Counted from the first letter of the stretch, positions 20,656 to 33,470 are shown. The stretch is DNA of 64,000 nucleotides from Ditylenchus dipsaci (GCA_004194705.1 SADC01001234.1:23808-87807); one strand, 5' to 3'. Program-made: numbers and translations. Notes: generated by a model from the letters alone, not told the origin.

Positions 20656-23600
20656 GTAATGCTAATGCTTCAGCAAACTTCAAGATGAGTCAAAAATGGA
20701 CTGAAAGGAAGCCCGAATTTTTCGATAGCTCAAACAAGATAAGGTATGGGTTTCAATGCTATTCTTTTCCGTATTTAATCTTTTTCAACATTTCCAGATT
20801 GCCTGTGAAGGGAGCTCGTAACATTCTCATCAGTAATGATTTATCAAATATCTTGGACTAATCATGAAAAGTCATAATCAATTTCAGCTTCCGCTCTGCC
20901 TTACGTAAACAACGTTCCTCACTTGGGTATTTCTTGCTACCACGGGAAGGCACGACTAACCCGTCACCTATCAAAGAACCTTATATACCAAAAGATAGCA
21001 CTAACCGAGATTGGTACTGAACCGTGATTCGAATGTCCTATGAAGCAGTCTTGGGTAAGATATTACATTTTGAAAATTGCAAAATCCCACACCCTCAATC
21101 AATGTGTAATGGTGTCCAGTTAAAAGGCCTACGCAAAAAAGCCTACAGTAAAAAGGCCTACGAAATGCTTTTAGGTAATGATCATGTTCAAATCCTAGTG
21201 GTAGCAGACATTATTTTTCTTGACCAATAGTCTAGGGTTAATCGTTTGGCTATCTAAACCATGAAAATTTCATTTAAACCTCAGATTGGGTATAGGGACC
21301 CTGTGGTACCTACCTGATGGGTATTCACATCCAGAATCCAAAATTTTAGATTTAGCTGAAAGTAATTGAAAATCATGGTACCCTATTCAGTACCATATAG
21401 ATCAATACGTCCACAGGTCCACTCATTTCGTCCACAAAATTTTTATCACCTGTAAGAGCTGAAAACCCTAACGATACAATTCAAAATTGTGTTCTGAAAA
21501 CAATTAACCGTGGCGCGCAGAACAGATAAATTTATCCGAATCGATAAATTTATCTATCAGATAAATTTCAAATTAATTTTATCTGACAGATAAAATTTTA
21601 TCGGTCAGATAAAATTCCATTTTTAAATAAAAGTCATTACAAAATTAAAAATTGGATTTCACAGTTGCTAATATATAGAAATTTTTAAGAATAATAGTGA
21701 CTAGGATAGTTAATGGGAAAATTTTATCTGTCATATAGAACTAATTTGAATTTTATCTGATAGATAAATTTATCGAGTCAGATAAATTTATCTGTTCTGC
21801 GCACCACGCGGTTAACTTTGAATGGGGGTCCTCTACTCGAGACTGATTCTAACAGTAACCTTGGTAATGAGTATATGGACTTCTACATCACGTAAACACT
21901 CAAAATTATGATAAAAATAAGGTATGAACCCAGGTGGATTCGAATCATCATCCTAGACGATGTCTATCCAAATGATCATCCACTTAGATAAATAAATTTT
22001 TTTGACCAATGTCTGACCAGTCCCTGACCAGAATTTGAGTCAGGAATCTTGGGCGGAGTCTTACATTTTTATCTTAATTTTTTGAAAGATATGTTTTATA
22101 AAATGCTTCTCTGGTAGCCCTGTATCTTAGATACAAGATGGCACCAAAAGAATAATTTTTAAAAATTGGAAAAAAGTTACGGCCATTTCCGAGCTACAAA
22201 TCTGATTTAGCATCCGCAAACAGACTCCTCATTGTGTTTGAGGTCTTATAAATATAGCCACAACCGATACCACTGCGCCATACCTACACTCTTAAGAAGG
22301 TGTAATTTTTCATGATGCTTTAACTGCTATATTTTGCAACTTTCAAAGTGGAATATCTCGCCCAAGACTGCTCCATAAAAAATTCGGTTCGCGGTTAAGT
22401 AATACGCTTTTTTAAGGCTATCTCTAGTATATACGGTTCCTGGATACGTGACAGGGTGAACGTGCCTTTCCCGTGTAAGTAAACTTACTTGACTTTACCA
22501 CTGCATTACAGGTAATATCATCGGCAGTGTTTTGAGCGCAGATGTCTTCTCGAGGTAACGGTCTGATTGTTGAAGGACCATACTTGTTAATGCAAATAAA
22601 AATTTGGCAAAAAAATTCGACAAATTCAAATGCGCGCGGGACACTTCTCTTTCTCATTGCACCCTACTCTTCGGAGTTATTTCGAGTGACTCAAAAGAGT
22701 ACAGTGAGAGACGAAAGAGAAGCGTCCCGCGAATTCTCATTTGCATCAACATGTTTGGTTCTTTCGGTGATTCTAGCAAATCAAATGTTATATCTTTGAG
22801 GTACTGCCAAATGCAAGGATACCAGAGTCTTTATGTGTGTGGCACTGATGAGTATGGCACAGCGGTTAGTGAAAAGAAACTAGACTCTTTGAAAATTCAA
22901 CTATTACCTTTCAGACGGAGATGAAAGCTCTGAAAGACGGCGTTAGCGTTCAAGAAATCTGTGACAAGTTCCATGTCTTGCACAAGCAGATCTACGATTG
23001 GTTCAATATCGATTTCGACTATTTCGGCAGAACAACCACTCAACATCAGACTGAGTATGCTACCTTTGGTGGCTTTAAGTTCTTAGTATGTAAATAATAT
23101 ACTATGCAGGATTTGCCAGGAGATTTTCAACAAAATACACAAGAATAATTTAACCTCGACATCTTCTCTGGAACAATTACATTGCGAAAAGTGTGACAGG
23201 TGAGCGGTTTTTTTTGGCTAAATTCTAGTATACACCCTTCACTCAAGTCTGGTATAGATGAAAGCTTGTATAAAGCCCAAAAACAGAATTCAGGTATGCT
23301 ATGGGCCCTAAAAACGATAAAATGGGTAGTCTGGTGTTTTGTAAATTTTGCATACAAGATTGACCATGAAACCAAGACCAAGATTTCTAGAAATGACCAA
23401 GCAAGATCCCAAGACAAGATTTTCAGTCAAAATTGGGGCAAGACAAGACAAAGTCTTGCCCAAGGTCTTGTCTTGTTTCTGTCTCTATACAATACCTGGA
23501 ATAGGTTGATATGTAATGGCAGACGTAATTAAGAGTAAAAATGTTTCTTAGACCGGACTAAAATACACATTTGAGCTTTACTGATCATATACAGTCCTCT

Positions 23601-26600
23601 GTGCTTCTCCGTTTCTAAAAACTGTTTAGGTTTCTGGCTGATCGATATGTCTTTGGATTTGTCCTCATTGCAAATTCACTGATGCCCGCGGAGATCAGTG
23701 TGATGGCTGTGGAAAGTTGTTGGATGCCGTGGAATTGGTTGAGCCAAAGTGCCATCTATGCCAAAACACTCCGAAAGTCAAGCAGTCGAAGCACATCTTC
23801 TTGGATCTGGATAGATTAGCTGTAAATGTTTAGTATTTATTTTTTTTAAGAAAGTAAGTTTTCAGGGTGAGGTGGAGAAGCATTTTGATGCCGTCACAAG
23901 TGCTGAAGATTCTCACTGGTCTGTAAATGCTATTGCTATTGTCAAAAGCTGGTTGAAGGGAGGTTTGGAGAAGGTTATATCTTTGTCGATCTTTTCACAC
24001 TGTTTTGTATTTCCTGATTTTAGCGCTGCATTACTCGGGATCTGAAGTGGGGAACACCTGTGCCATTAGAAGAATTCGCATCTAAGGTGATTGGCGCGGT
24101 CTAGTCGGATCGATAGTAATTTAACACTTTATTAGGTGTTCTACGTGTGGTTCGATGCTCCTATTGGATACCTGTCGATGACTAAAGCTTTGCTCGGGAA
24201 GGATGGCATGGAAAAGTGGTGGAAAAATCCAGATGAAGTTGAATTGGTGAATTAGTTGGGGAAGGGTTGTTTGCTGAAGTGAAAATTTCCCTATTTTTTT
24301 AGTACCAATTTTGGGCAAAGACAATGTTGCGTTTCATGGCGTCATCTTTCCTGCCACTCAAATAGCTACAGGGGAGAACTTTACCAAAGTTCGTCACATG
24401 TGTGCTACGGAATACTTAAATTACGAAGACAAGAAGTTTAGCAAATCTCGCAATACTGGTCATTTTTCACTTCTATGGCGGAAAGGAGAAAGTTGTGCCA
24501 TTTTAGTTTGTGCCCATTCAATTTGTGCCCAAATTTAGTGGATTATTCAGTCTTTTTGAACTGAATTATGGGCACAAATTGAATGGGCACAAACTGAAAT
24601 GGCACAACTTTCTCCTTCCCTCTATGGCGACCCAAGTAGCGTGATATAATTGGTTTTAGGTGTATTCGGCGATTCAGTATCGACAATTGGAATTCAAGCA
24701 GATGTCTGGCGCTTCTATCTAGGTTTTCTTGGGGTTGTTTTGTGCTTACTAACACGCCAGCTTTAGTTTACATGCGTCCGGAATCGCAAGACACTGCTTT
24801 CTGCTGGGATGATTTTATGGCCAAGGTATTCTTTTCTAGATTCGTATAGATGAAAATGTGTCGAAATGGTCAGAGTAGTCCTGCTCGAACTCAAAGAAAA
24901 AGTAAGACAGACAAATCCTGTCGTTACAAAATATTTTTTTGCACCTTCAATTCAAAAATTTAGAAAAACGTTTTCGTCGAAGGTGTGCGCATGACTTTGG
25001 CCCATAGTACACTTGACTAATTTGGAGGACCATGCTCACGGTGGTCTGGTGGTCCCACGCCAATTCAAAATTTTTCCTTATCGTTGGATTCCCGCACGGA
25101 TTTACAGCAGGGTCTATAATTTTATATCAGGTGTGGTTTTGTTAGAAACCAATTTTTTGAATCCGAGCAGATAATCAATGAGAAAATTTGACCCTACTGG
25201 CTTATACCCCCCCCCCCAAGCTACTTTCTTACTTTCGTGGCAAAAAGAGACTCTATATGCATTTTATGATCAAGAGTACTTCTCGGAATCATGTCTAAGA
25301 CTCATCGGCTGTCTTACCATGTTTTTCAACTGGGCCGTGGCAAAAAAAAGACTCATCCAAAAATTAAAAGACAACCATCAGGATCCACCCGGCAGATCGG
25401 TCTGATCAGCTCGAGTACTTATACTTTTACGTGCACCACAAGTGGCTGGGTTTGAAAGCGCTTTTACTGCTTTAAATTGCTTTTTAAATTGCTTTTGTAG
25501 CCTTTTAACGACAAAATGATTACTTAAAAATGATTTTCAGACACTCTGAAAAAACTTGATTTTGGGGGGGGGTATAAGCCAGTAGATCCGAGGATTGGGG
25601 GGGGGGTATAAGAAAGTAGCTGTTTTGGGGGGGGTCGGTGGTGGTTATAAGCCAGTAGCGCCAAAAATGTTTTGAATTGGCGGGGATAACCAGACCACGG
25701 TGAGCATATCCCTTTAAGCATAACTGACTTTTTTAATGATTTTCAAAATGTAATAATACAAAAACATGGAATTAAGGTCAAATTTTGTCTGGTCACTAGA
25801 TTTTATCAGATTTTCGAGGTCACGGAGTGGTTATTAGATCTTTCAATTTAAATCATGATGTTGTCCACATGAGTCTGCTTGAAAACTTTTTTCACAAAAT
25901 TTTTTAACACTGATCTCTATTTTTTTAATTATAGGTCAACTCTGAGCTGAATGATAACCTCGGCAATTTTGTGCAACGCTCTCTCACATTTGTCTTTAAC
26001 CATTTTCAAGGAGTCATTCCAGCGATGAAAATGACGCCGATTGAAGATGAGCTTTTCTTGGCAGTCAACAAGGAATTGGCGGAGTACACTAAAAATCTGG
26101 AGTCTGTGAAGCTTAAAAATGCACTTGTTGGAATTCTCTCAATATCGCGTCTCGGTAATCAGTATATCCAAGCAAATAAGCCGTGGTTGGCTGTCAAAGG
26201 AACAGAAAAAGACAAGTAGGTCGAGCTCACTTCATATCTTTGTCACTGTTTTTTTTTGTTTAGGCAAAGAGCAGCCACGGTGGTAGCGGTGGCAGCTAAT
26301 CTGTCAATGTTGCTGTCAACAACTTTTTATCCGTTCATGCCAGAGGCAAGTAAGCAGATCAGACAGACGTGCAACATCCAGCAATCTATCAGACTTCCAA
26401 ATGCCTTTATCCAGTTTCTTGTTGATGGTCACACTATTTCCAAGGTAATATTCAGCGATGTTGGACTATATGATTCATGTCTGTACTCAATTTTAGCCTG
26501 TACCACTGTTTCCAAAGCTGGAAGAAGCCAGTATCAAAGAGTGGAAAGTTCGTTTTGGTGCCGTTTCTCAAGGTGTGAGAAACCAGTGAAATCAGCTGCG

Positions 26601-29600
26601 ACAACTGACAAAAAGTTGAAGAAGACTGAGTCGAAAGGTGCTAACCTTATACTTCTGTCAAGAATATTTTGGCTTTCATAACGTTAGGAAAAAACTAGAA
26701 GGCAAAAAAGTACTAGGATTAGCCAAGACTCTAAAAATCTTATTTTTCAGTCGAAATATCCCCTAACCCATCTTGAGATTAAAAATCCAGATAAGATTCC
26801 CATGTTTCCCTAGTCTTCTGTACCGTTGAATTAAAATTCACTCATTTCTCAGTCTTTTGTCGTGCTTTCGGGCAGGAGCAGCCTGTGCCAATTCAAATCG
26901 TGTCACCGTAAATTGTGCCAAATCAAGAGCAAAATTGGGTAAATATTTGCCGAATATTGCTCTTAATTTTGTCACAAATTTGCGGTGGCACAATTTGAAT
27001 TGGCACCAGGGTTTGCAAGAAAGGCCTATTTTTACGAATGCTAGTAGAAGACAAAATGTTAGCACTAGCATATTTGAAGTCTAGCTTGCCATCATAATTT
27101 TACTAGCATTTCTAAAAGTCAACTAAAATAAAATGCAACCCTAGAATTTACAAAAGTTCGTTTTTGTCGTCGATTTCTACTAGCGTTCATAAAAGTCTGG
27201 AAAAGGCAAAACGCAAAGCTAGCATTTACAAAAGTTTGATTTTAAAGGGGCATGCTCGCCGTCGATGGGAATATTTTGAAAGGCGGGCACCAGGTCAATT
27301 CAAAAAAAATTATTTTGAAATAAAAAATTTTGAGTACTCTTCCGGCAATATATAATAAAAAATGCTTGGACTAACTAATAGTATAGATGGCTCAGTGGTA
27401 TGGCGTTGGGGTACCGTGAGAGTCGGTCGTCGGTTCGATTCCGGTTGGAAACAATGTTTTTCCTTGACTTTTACTATAATAGACATTTTAATTCTCGTTT
27501 GAATTTCACTGGTACCCGCCTTTGAAAATATTCCCATCGGCGGCGAGCATGCCCCTTTAAGTCAGATTTCTACTAGCATTTTAAAAGTCTACTAAAAACA
27601 GATCACCGAACTAGCATTTAAAAAAGTTTGATTTTATAGTTAATTCTCCAATAGCATTTACGAAAGTTTGATTTTACAGTTAGTTCTCTACTAGCATTTA
27701 CATAAGTTTGATTTTAAATCAGATTTCTACTAGCATTTTCTAAAGTCTAGTAAAAACAGAAGGCTCAGCTGGCATTTCTGAAAGTTTTTTTCGCTGCACA
27801 TTTCTACTAGCATTTTCTAAAATCTAGTGAAAAAAGAAGAGCGTCGAGAGCAATCACAGACTTCTATCAAATGCTACCAGAGAAATAACCACAAACTCAA
27901 AATTTATTAGATTTTAGAAAATGCTAGTAGAAATCTGACTGAAAATCAAACTTTCGTAAATGCTAGCTTGCTGTTCTGTTTTTACTAGACTCTTGAAAAT
28001 GCTAGTAAACATCTCGCGATGAAACCAAACTTTTGTAAATGCTAGTGTGACATTTTGTTTTTACTAGACTAGATAAAGTTAGGGCAAAAATGGCTTACTA
28101 GCATTTTCTGTCGGACTTCCAGGAAAAAACTGCAAACCTGATTGGCACAGTCTTCTCCTGCTCGTACTTTCATGTATAGAATAGCAGATGATAAGTGGTT
28201 AGCGAAAATGGCGGGGATTTAAAAATATGTTTTATAAGTCGCTAGTTAAAGGGGAACTTTATATACGCATCGCCTATTATCGAAAGCTCAAGTCCCTCTG
28301 GGTATTTTTTAATCTACTTTTTTTTAGTAAGTTTACTGATTTTTGAGTGCAAAAATCATCGAGCAATCGATTGCAACCATTTCCAGCACTGCTTTGCTGT
28401 CAGCAACTGCCTCAATTTTCCGATTTAAAGCAAATTACCGTCAAAATAAAAGGAAACCATTCAAAATGATGCGTACCAGATAGCCTGAGCATCTATCAAT
28501 TTTATTTATTTGTCAACGCGTTTAGAGACTTTCCGGAGTCCGAATTTCCTGTAAAACCAGATAGAAACTTTTACACACCGAAATCGCCTGATAAAAGCAA
28601 GGTAGCTAGCGAAGGTTTGATCCGGGAAGAAGCGAGTACTATTGAGGGTAGGGTTTCGGTATTATTTAGGAACTGACTTTTTTTGAAATTTGAATTTACA
28701 TGATTTCATACAACCGTATGCCGAAAATGATGGCAAGAAGCCGGGCTACATTTTGAGTGTGAGGTTGAAAATGAGTATGTTAATTAAAATTGCAAAGAAC
28801 GTCAGTTCCAGGATACTACCGAAAAGTTCTCGGATAGTCCTGGGCAGGATGTCATGGAATTGGGCATCTTAGAAGATTTTTCGGCGCTTGTATAAAATAC
28901 AACACCCCCCCCCCCCCAAAAATCGTACCTTTTTAAAATCGCTGTAACTACCCTTGCAAACAACAAGTTTAGGCTTAGCCGTTAGGCTTGGGGGTAGGCC
29001 AGCGTACAGAAGTTGTGACTAATAATTTTAGTACTTTGTACTTAAAGTGGGTACTTAAATAGTGCCACCCCGAAGCACCCAAAGGGCCACCCTGCTTGTA
29101 CAGAAAGGTCAAAATTTTTTAATGAAGCCAGTCAAAGAAAAACACTGAAAACGATCGATTTTCGTAAATAAGCCTGTCTTAGCCTGTAAATAAGCTCCGG
29201 TAGGTGGAAAAGCCTGTGCTGATGATCTTGTTGGATAGCCCAGAGTGTGAGAACCGATTTGACACTAAACTTGTAAATAAAAGCAGAAAATAACAAGGAC
29301 TCTCGAACCTGTGACCTAGGGCGATGCGTAAATAAAGTTTAAATAAAGCTAAAAAATTTATTCCTATTGGTATTTCCAGGATCAAAGAAGGAAGATATGT
29401 CAGTCAAGAGCGTAGCTGTTGAACCCGACTCGAATTTTCCAAAGCTTGCCTTGGCTCAAAAGAATATTGATACTTTGGTAGAGACTATTTCAAAGAAGTT
29501 GGAGAAAGCAAGTGAGTTTGCAACGTTAATTAACGATTGAATGCCTGAATGGCTTTTTTAGAAAGCCTGTTCGTTGATAATGAACTGGAAAAGCTAGACG

Positions 29601-30623
29601 CCATTAATCAGGTATTGAAGCAGCAAGTGCTGGACTTGAAGAAGCAGATGGGTGTTGATGATGGTCTTATCAAAGCCTTAGGTAATTTTGTTAAGCATAT
29701 TGTATTTTTCATCAATAATTTTCCTTCTAAGATTCGATTAAACCGACTACCACAGCAGATACAAGCGAGAACAAGAAGGCTGTGCCAAAGAAGGATCCAA
29801 CATCAGTTCAGACCAAAAAGACAGAGAAGAAAGAGCCTATAATTAATTCTGGAGGAGGAGTAAAGCCTGTTTCGGATGAGGAGGTGGATGTAGGAAGATT
29901 GGACATGCGGGTAGGAAGAATTCTCGAGGTAAAAAAACATCCGGACGCCGACTCCCTCTACGTCGAGACAATTGATTTGGGAGAAGCCAGTACTCGCACA
30001 GTCGTATCTGGTAATCATACTATGGGTTTTTTGACTCGGGTGATCAAATTTTTTGATATAGGTCTGGTGAAGCATGTGCCATTGGAGCAGGTTTTTTGGT
30101 GGGGTTTTAGCAGTGTAATAATTTCTTTTTTACAGATGCAAAACAGACTGGTGGTGTGCCTCTGCAACTTGAAGCCTGCAAAGGTAGACTGTTTGAGAGG
30201 ATTTCCAAATGAGTTAATTTTTCGTGTTTTTAGATGAGAGGCGTGGAGTCTCAGGCCATGGTAACTCAGTCATTTTCTATATATGGATCTAAACTATTCC
30301 TATTTATTACAGGTGATGTGTGCTTCTTCTCCCGACAAGGTGGAAATTATGGAAGTGGACCCGTCGTGCATTCCAGGTGACGTTGTGGAATATGGGACCT
30401 TTATTCGTCGTCCTGATGCTGTTCTTAATCCAAAGAAAAAGATCTGGGAAGCGGTAAGCTTTCTAGTTTTGATTTTTAGGGTACGAGATTTAAGATATTT
30501 TTCTAGGTGGCTGTGGATCTGAAGGTCTCGCAAGAAGGGGTGGCCGTCTACAAGGATCAGGTTCTGACTATTAAGCAGAAGCAAATCACAGCGCCCACTC
30601 TAAAGAATGTACCGATGAAGTGA
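20649..30623 (+). CDS. mars1: Cytosolic methionyl-tRNA synthetase with C-terminal EMAP-II domain
   Basis: Charges tRNA-Met with methionine in the cytosol. Twenty-five GT-AG exons in phase: 20649-20743, 20798-20832, 20888-20926, 22512-22554, 22801-22864, 22915-23054, 23110-23199, 23630-23821, 23866-23973, 24024-24086, 24136-24246, 24303-24458, 24660-24722, 24761-24825, 25935-26215, 26264-26444, 26497-26637, 29380-29511, 29562-29681, 29732-30010, 30062-30090, 30136-30183, 30234-30260, 30313-30453, 30507-30623. Product 920 residues, close to C. elegans MARS-1. Motifs: [14 protein letters not shown] (HIGH-type), [15 protein letters not shown]...CDGC zinc knuckle, [35 protein letters not shown] (KMSKS-type), anticodon-binding [10 protein letters not shown], and the EMAP-II-like tRNA-binding domain RLDMRVGRI to KITAPT-like end. 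Three single-base gaps, near 23656 (GGATTTGTCC), 24318 (GCAAAGACAA) and 26584 (GAGAAACC), break the frame; all are beside homopolymers. Either assembly errors or a decayed copy. Confidence 0.93.
21232..21267 (+). repeat. 36-bp direct repeat, copy 2, in MARS intron 3
   Basis: Perfect copy of the sequence that ends in the MARS start codon, 612 bp downstream of it. It would offer a second ATG but leads into no open frame. Confidence 0.85.
21495..21815. mobile_element. MITE of AGATAAATTTATCT sub-palindromes (MARS intron 3)
   Basis: Arms begin GCGCAGAACAGATAAATTTA and are complementary at the far end; inside each arm the palindrome GATAAATTTATC and its variants repeat. Flanks GGTTAAC / GTTAACCG-like suggest insertion into, or ends of, a larger palindrome. 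Confidence 0.65.
22590..22760. repeat. Inverted repeat in MARS intron 4
   Basis: GCGCGGGACACTTCTCTTTC and its complement GAAAGAGAAGCGTCCCGCG, with GTACTCTT/AAGAGTAC-like arms inside and ATGCAAAT / ATTTGCAT outside. MITE-like. Confidence 0.55.
23375..23490. repeat. CAAGAC-word palindrome in MARS intron 7
   Basis: Repeats of CAAGAC/AAGAT closing in AGACAAAGTCTTGCC. Relative of the GAGAC palindrome at 1000-1137; the substitution is systematic (GAGAC to AAGAC). Confidence 0.5.
24480..24620. mobile_element. Small MITE with 8-bp TSD TCTATGGC (MARS intron 12)
   Basis: Arms GGRAAGGAGAAAGTTGTGCC followed by the word TTTGTGCCCATTCAA in tandem; exact TCTATGGC at 24472-24479 and 24621-24628. The 8-bp TSD suits hAT or Merlin; the ends do not decide. 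Confidence 0.8.
25021..25710. mobile_element. TTAA-family element with poly-C/G tracts (MARS intron 14)
   Basis: Right end GGTGAGCATATCCCT followed by TTAA, left end complementary but decayed (ATGCTCACGGTGGTCTGG). Inside are several runs of 9-11 C or G beside TAGCGCC or CTACTTTC words, and a half copy of the 44.4 kb dispersed repeat. Confidence 0.55.
26862..27013. mobile_element. Inverted-repeat element with GTGCCAATTCAAAT arms (MARS intron 17)
   Basis: Arms TGTGCCAATTCAAATCGTG and its complement CACAATTTGAATTGGCACC enclose a hairpin. Word-type arms as in the fold-back elements at 46.7 and 47.7 kb. Confidence 0.6.
27085..28110. repeat. CTAGCATTT satellite, inverted halves (MARS intron 17)
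   Basis: About twenty occurrences of CTAGCATTT or its complement in units of roughly 40 and 80 bp (also TTTACAAAAGTTTGATTTT and CTAGTAAAAACAGA). Units run in one direction to about 27840 and in the opposite direction from about 27905. A TTAA MITE (27246-27556) has inserted into the first half. Confidence 0.75.
27246..27556. mobile_element. TTAA-flanked MITE carrying a tRNA-like module
   Basis: Ends AGGGGCATGCTCGCC, arms of about 55 bp, TTAA at both borders. Positions 27388-27455 resemble a tRNA (GGCTCAGTGGTATGGCG as A-box region, GTCGGTTCGATTCCGG as T-arm), followed by TTTTTCCTTGAC. A second copy with the same order is at 46621-47075. Confidence 0.8.
28868..29379. other. MARS intron 17 tail: poly-C run and telomere-like words
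   Basis: Run of 16 C at about 28903, then TTAGGCTTAGCCGTTAGGC near 28969-28988, and a TTCGAACC/GGTTCGAG-type B-box-like word on the minus strand near 29300. No exon seen. Confidence 0.45.
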
Positions 30624-31539
30624 ATGTTTTCAGTATCCAGGGCCGTTGTTGTAGTCGATATTGTTGTTCCTGTTTTTGTTGAACACAGTAAAATGTTTTC
30701 GTTAAACCTTCTCGACTATTCCATATTCCTGTCGGGTTTTCATTAGTATTAGGGGTAATGGCTGACATCGACATTCGAATATTTTTTTGAGTGTCGCTGT
30801 CATCCTAGTGTTACTGTAATTATTAGAGACACTGTTAGGTCTCTTACAACGAGCTTGTACGGGCTACGGACGTTCGACCCTAAGGCGTTTGACCCTGAGC
30901 CGTTTGACCCGAAATATTTGCAATTTTCGCATTTTATATCCGTTCTTTCTCTTCTCTATTTCCTGAATTCAACGTTTCACCCGCTTCTGCTATTTGGGCA
31001 CCCTCATTCGGGCAACCTATATTGGCACCAAATTTAAAATATGCTTTTTTCAAACTCAAAGCTGTGGTTGCTTAAATATTGGGTGTAAATTAGTTTTTAA
31101 TGATCATTAGGACTCAGAGTGGGGTACGCGACAATTCTTCTTCAGAACAATTCGTCCTCGGGGCCGATTCATCCTCGGGGTCGTTTCGTCCTCAGCCCTT
31201 TTTAACGTTTATCTAATATAACAAGCTTCTAGTAAATTGGTCCTCTACAAATTTATCCTCAGTAAAGTCTTCGAAGGTTACAGGTTCGAAACCCGGTAGC
31301 GGCAACAATTAATTTTTCTTGAATGAAATACATTTAAGCGATTAAGAAGTCTCAGGATGCTAAGCAAACCACCTGTACTTTTCCTAAACAGGTCCCTACC
31401 CATAGAATTTGAAAGGATTCCGTCAGAAAATCCTGGGTACGCCTATGGTCATACCCTATCCACAATCGTGTCCTGAGCATGATTTGGTAACTCTAAAAAA
31501 CGAGGACTTCACTTACAGGAACGCCAGTTCTGACCAGAT

Positions 31540-33110
31540 CAGGGGTGGAACGGAATTCCGATTTCCGTCTTCCGATTTCCGATTTCCGGCACTTTTTCTC
31601 TTCCGTTTTCCGATTTCCGAAAAAATCGGGCGAATTTCGTAAATTTCGGAAGAGAATAATTCACTTGAAAAATATTTTCGAAGTATTTTTTGCAGAAATG
31701 TCTTGCAAGGAAATGGAAGTTACAGCTTTGCAGAGCGTACACACTCATTTGGGCGAATATCATTCGGGCGCCCTGGTTTAGGCGCCCTCATTTGGGCGCC
31801 ATTACTATATAGTGATTTTAAAATTATTTAAATAGTCTGAAAAGGCTATGTTAACTTCCGAGGTAGCATGTGAACCATCGGGTACCTGCCTAAAAAGAGT
31901 ATCCAGCTCCACAATCCAAAAATTTTAGATTTTGTCAAAAAAATTTAAAACCATTGTATCGTACCCAAAACCAAGCGTTCAACATGGTTTAATGATACCC
32001 AAACAGCAACTTTACTAAAAAAAGCCCGTGCCGAGGTAGGACATGACTTAAAAAAGTATCTATTTGAATAATTTTGACACCGGTGTCAAAATTATCTCCC
32101 TCTCCCCCGATCCTCGGTGTGAAGTGTTACTTTATTACTTAAATCATGAACGATAAACGACTTAATTTGCGATCATATACTTAGAACTCATTTAGCTAGT
32201 TAAAATGGAGATGAAAAACATAGTTTACACTCAGATTGACTCGAACCAGCAACCTCGCTGACGTGTATATGAAGCTCCGCAGCAACCGCACCCCAATTTA
32301 GACCAAGTGGTCGTCCACTTGGATCTAAATTTTTTAAATGCTTTTTTCGGGTTTCGAAACAATTTTTCTGCACTAATTCGAGCATGCTGAAGATGGTTTG
32401 ACAATGGTAAAATCACGCCTTTATCGAGAAATTTTCGAGATATTGCTAACCATTGATTTTGATAAATCAAGAATTAGCAATAACTCAAAAATTTCTCGAT
32501 AAAACGTGATTTCACCACTGTCAAACCATCTTCAGAAGCTCGAATTAGTTCAGAAAAATAATCTTGGTATCCACAAACGTGAAAATTTTTCGATCCAAGT
32601 AGACGACCACTTGGACATCCACCGCCGGGGTTGCTGGTTCGAATCCACCTGGGTGCACACTTCATTTTTTACCGTAATTTTAAATATAAAAAGACGAATG
32701 TTTGACCGTTCAGGACATTTGGGTGAAAAACTCCTACTCAAAATAAACCCCTACTCTGAAGTTACCTGGATATCAACCTGTCCAGGTGGTACTCAACCCT
32801 AGATTTGGATTGAAAGTGGACCATTGAATGTGGATCTAGAACACTGAGGCTGGAGGTAAATATCACTGTTGAGGTTGAAAATCACTATATAATAATGGCG
32901 CCCAAATGAGGGCGCCCAAATGAGTACGAACCGATGCATGTGTACAACATTAAATTTTGGCACTATGAAATTTTTTGAATTTCTTCCGATTTCCGTCTTC
33001 CGATTTCCGATTTCCGGCAGTTTTTTCTTCCGATTTCCGACTTCCGGTTTGAGAATTTTCTACTTCCGGTTCCGATTTTTGTTCCGACTTTTTTTGTCTT
33101 CCGTTCCAGC
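31540..33110. repeat. Nested palindrome between two TTCCGATTTCCG blocks
   Basis: Same-direction TTCCGATTTCCG arrays at 31547-31625 and 32985-33085 enclose GGGCGCC-word arms (31735-31805 and 32893-32930), which enclose a further inverted repeat at 32207-32680 with B-box-like TTCGAACC / GGTTCGAA words in its arms. Confidence 0.6.
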
Positions 33111-33198
33111 CCTGGACCAGATGGTAGTACCGATAAAGTGGTACTCAGGTGGTGGTACCCAGGCAGTTACCAGGTATCCCTACTCAGGCTGATAGTAC

Positions 33199-33470
33199 CA
33201 GTGTTCTCAATATTCAAGGCAGAATGGAAAGTCAGAATGAAACTCAAAAATTCTGACACTCAGAAAGCGCGGGAAATTATTCTGAATGTCAGACTCTTTC
33301 TGACTCTCAGAAATGACAATCACACAGGGAAAAAAACAGCGTGATCTGATCGATTTTTTCTTCTGACTCTCATTTCTGACAGTCAGAATAATTTCCCGCG
33401 CTTTCCGACTGTCAGAATTTTTGAATTTCATTCTGACTTTCCATTCTGCTTCTGACTATTGAGAACACTG
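33199..33470. mobile_element. hAT MITE, TSD GATAGTAC
   Basis: Ends CAGTGTTCTCAATA, arms of about 110 bp, exact duplications GATAGTAC at 33191-33198 and 33471-33478. CAGTG start plus 8-bp TSD fits hAT. Confidence 0.9.
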
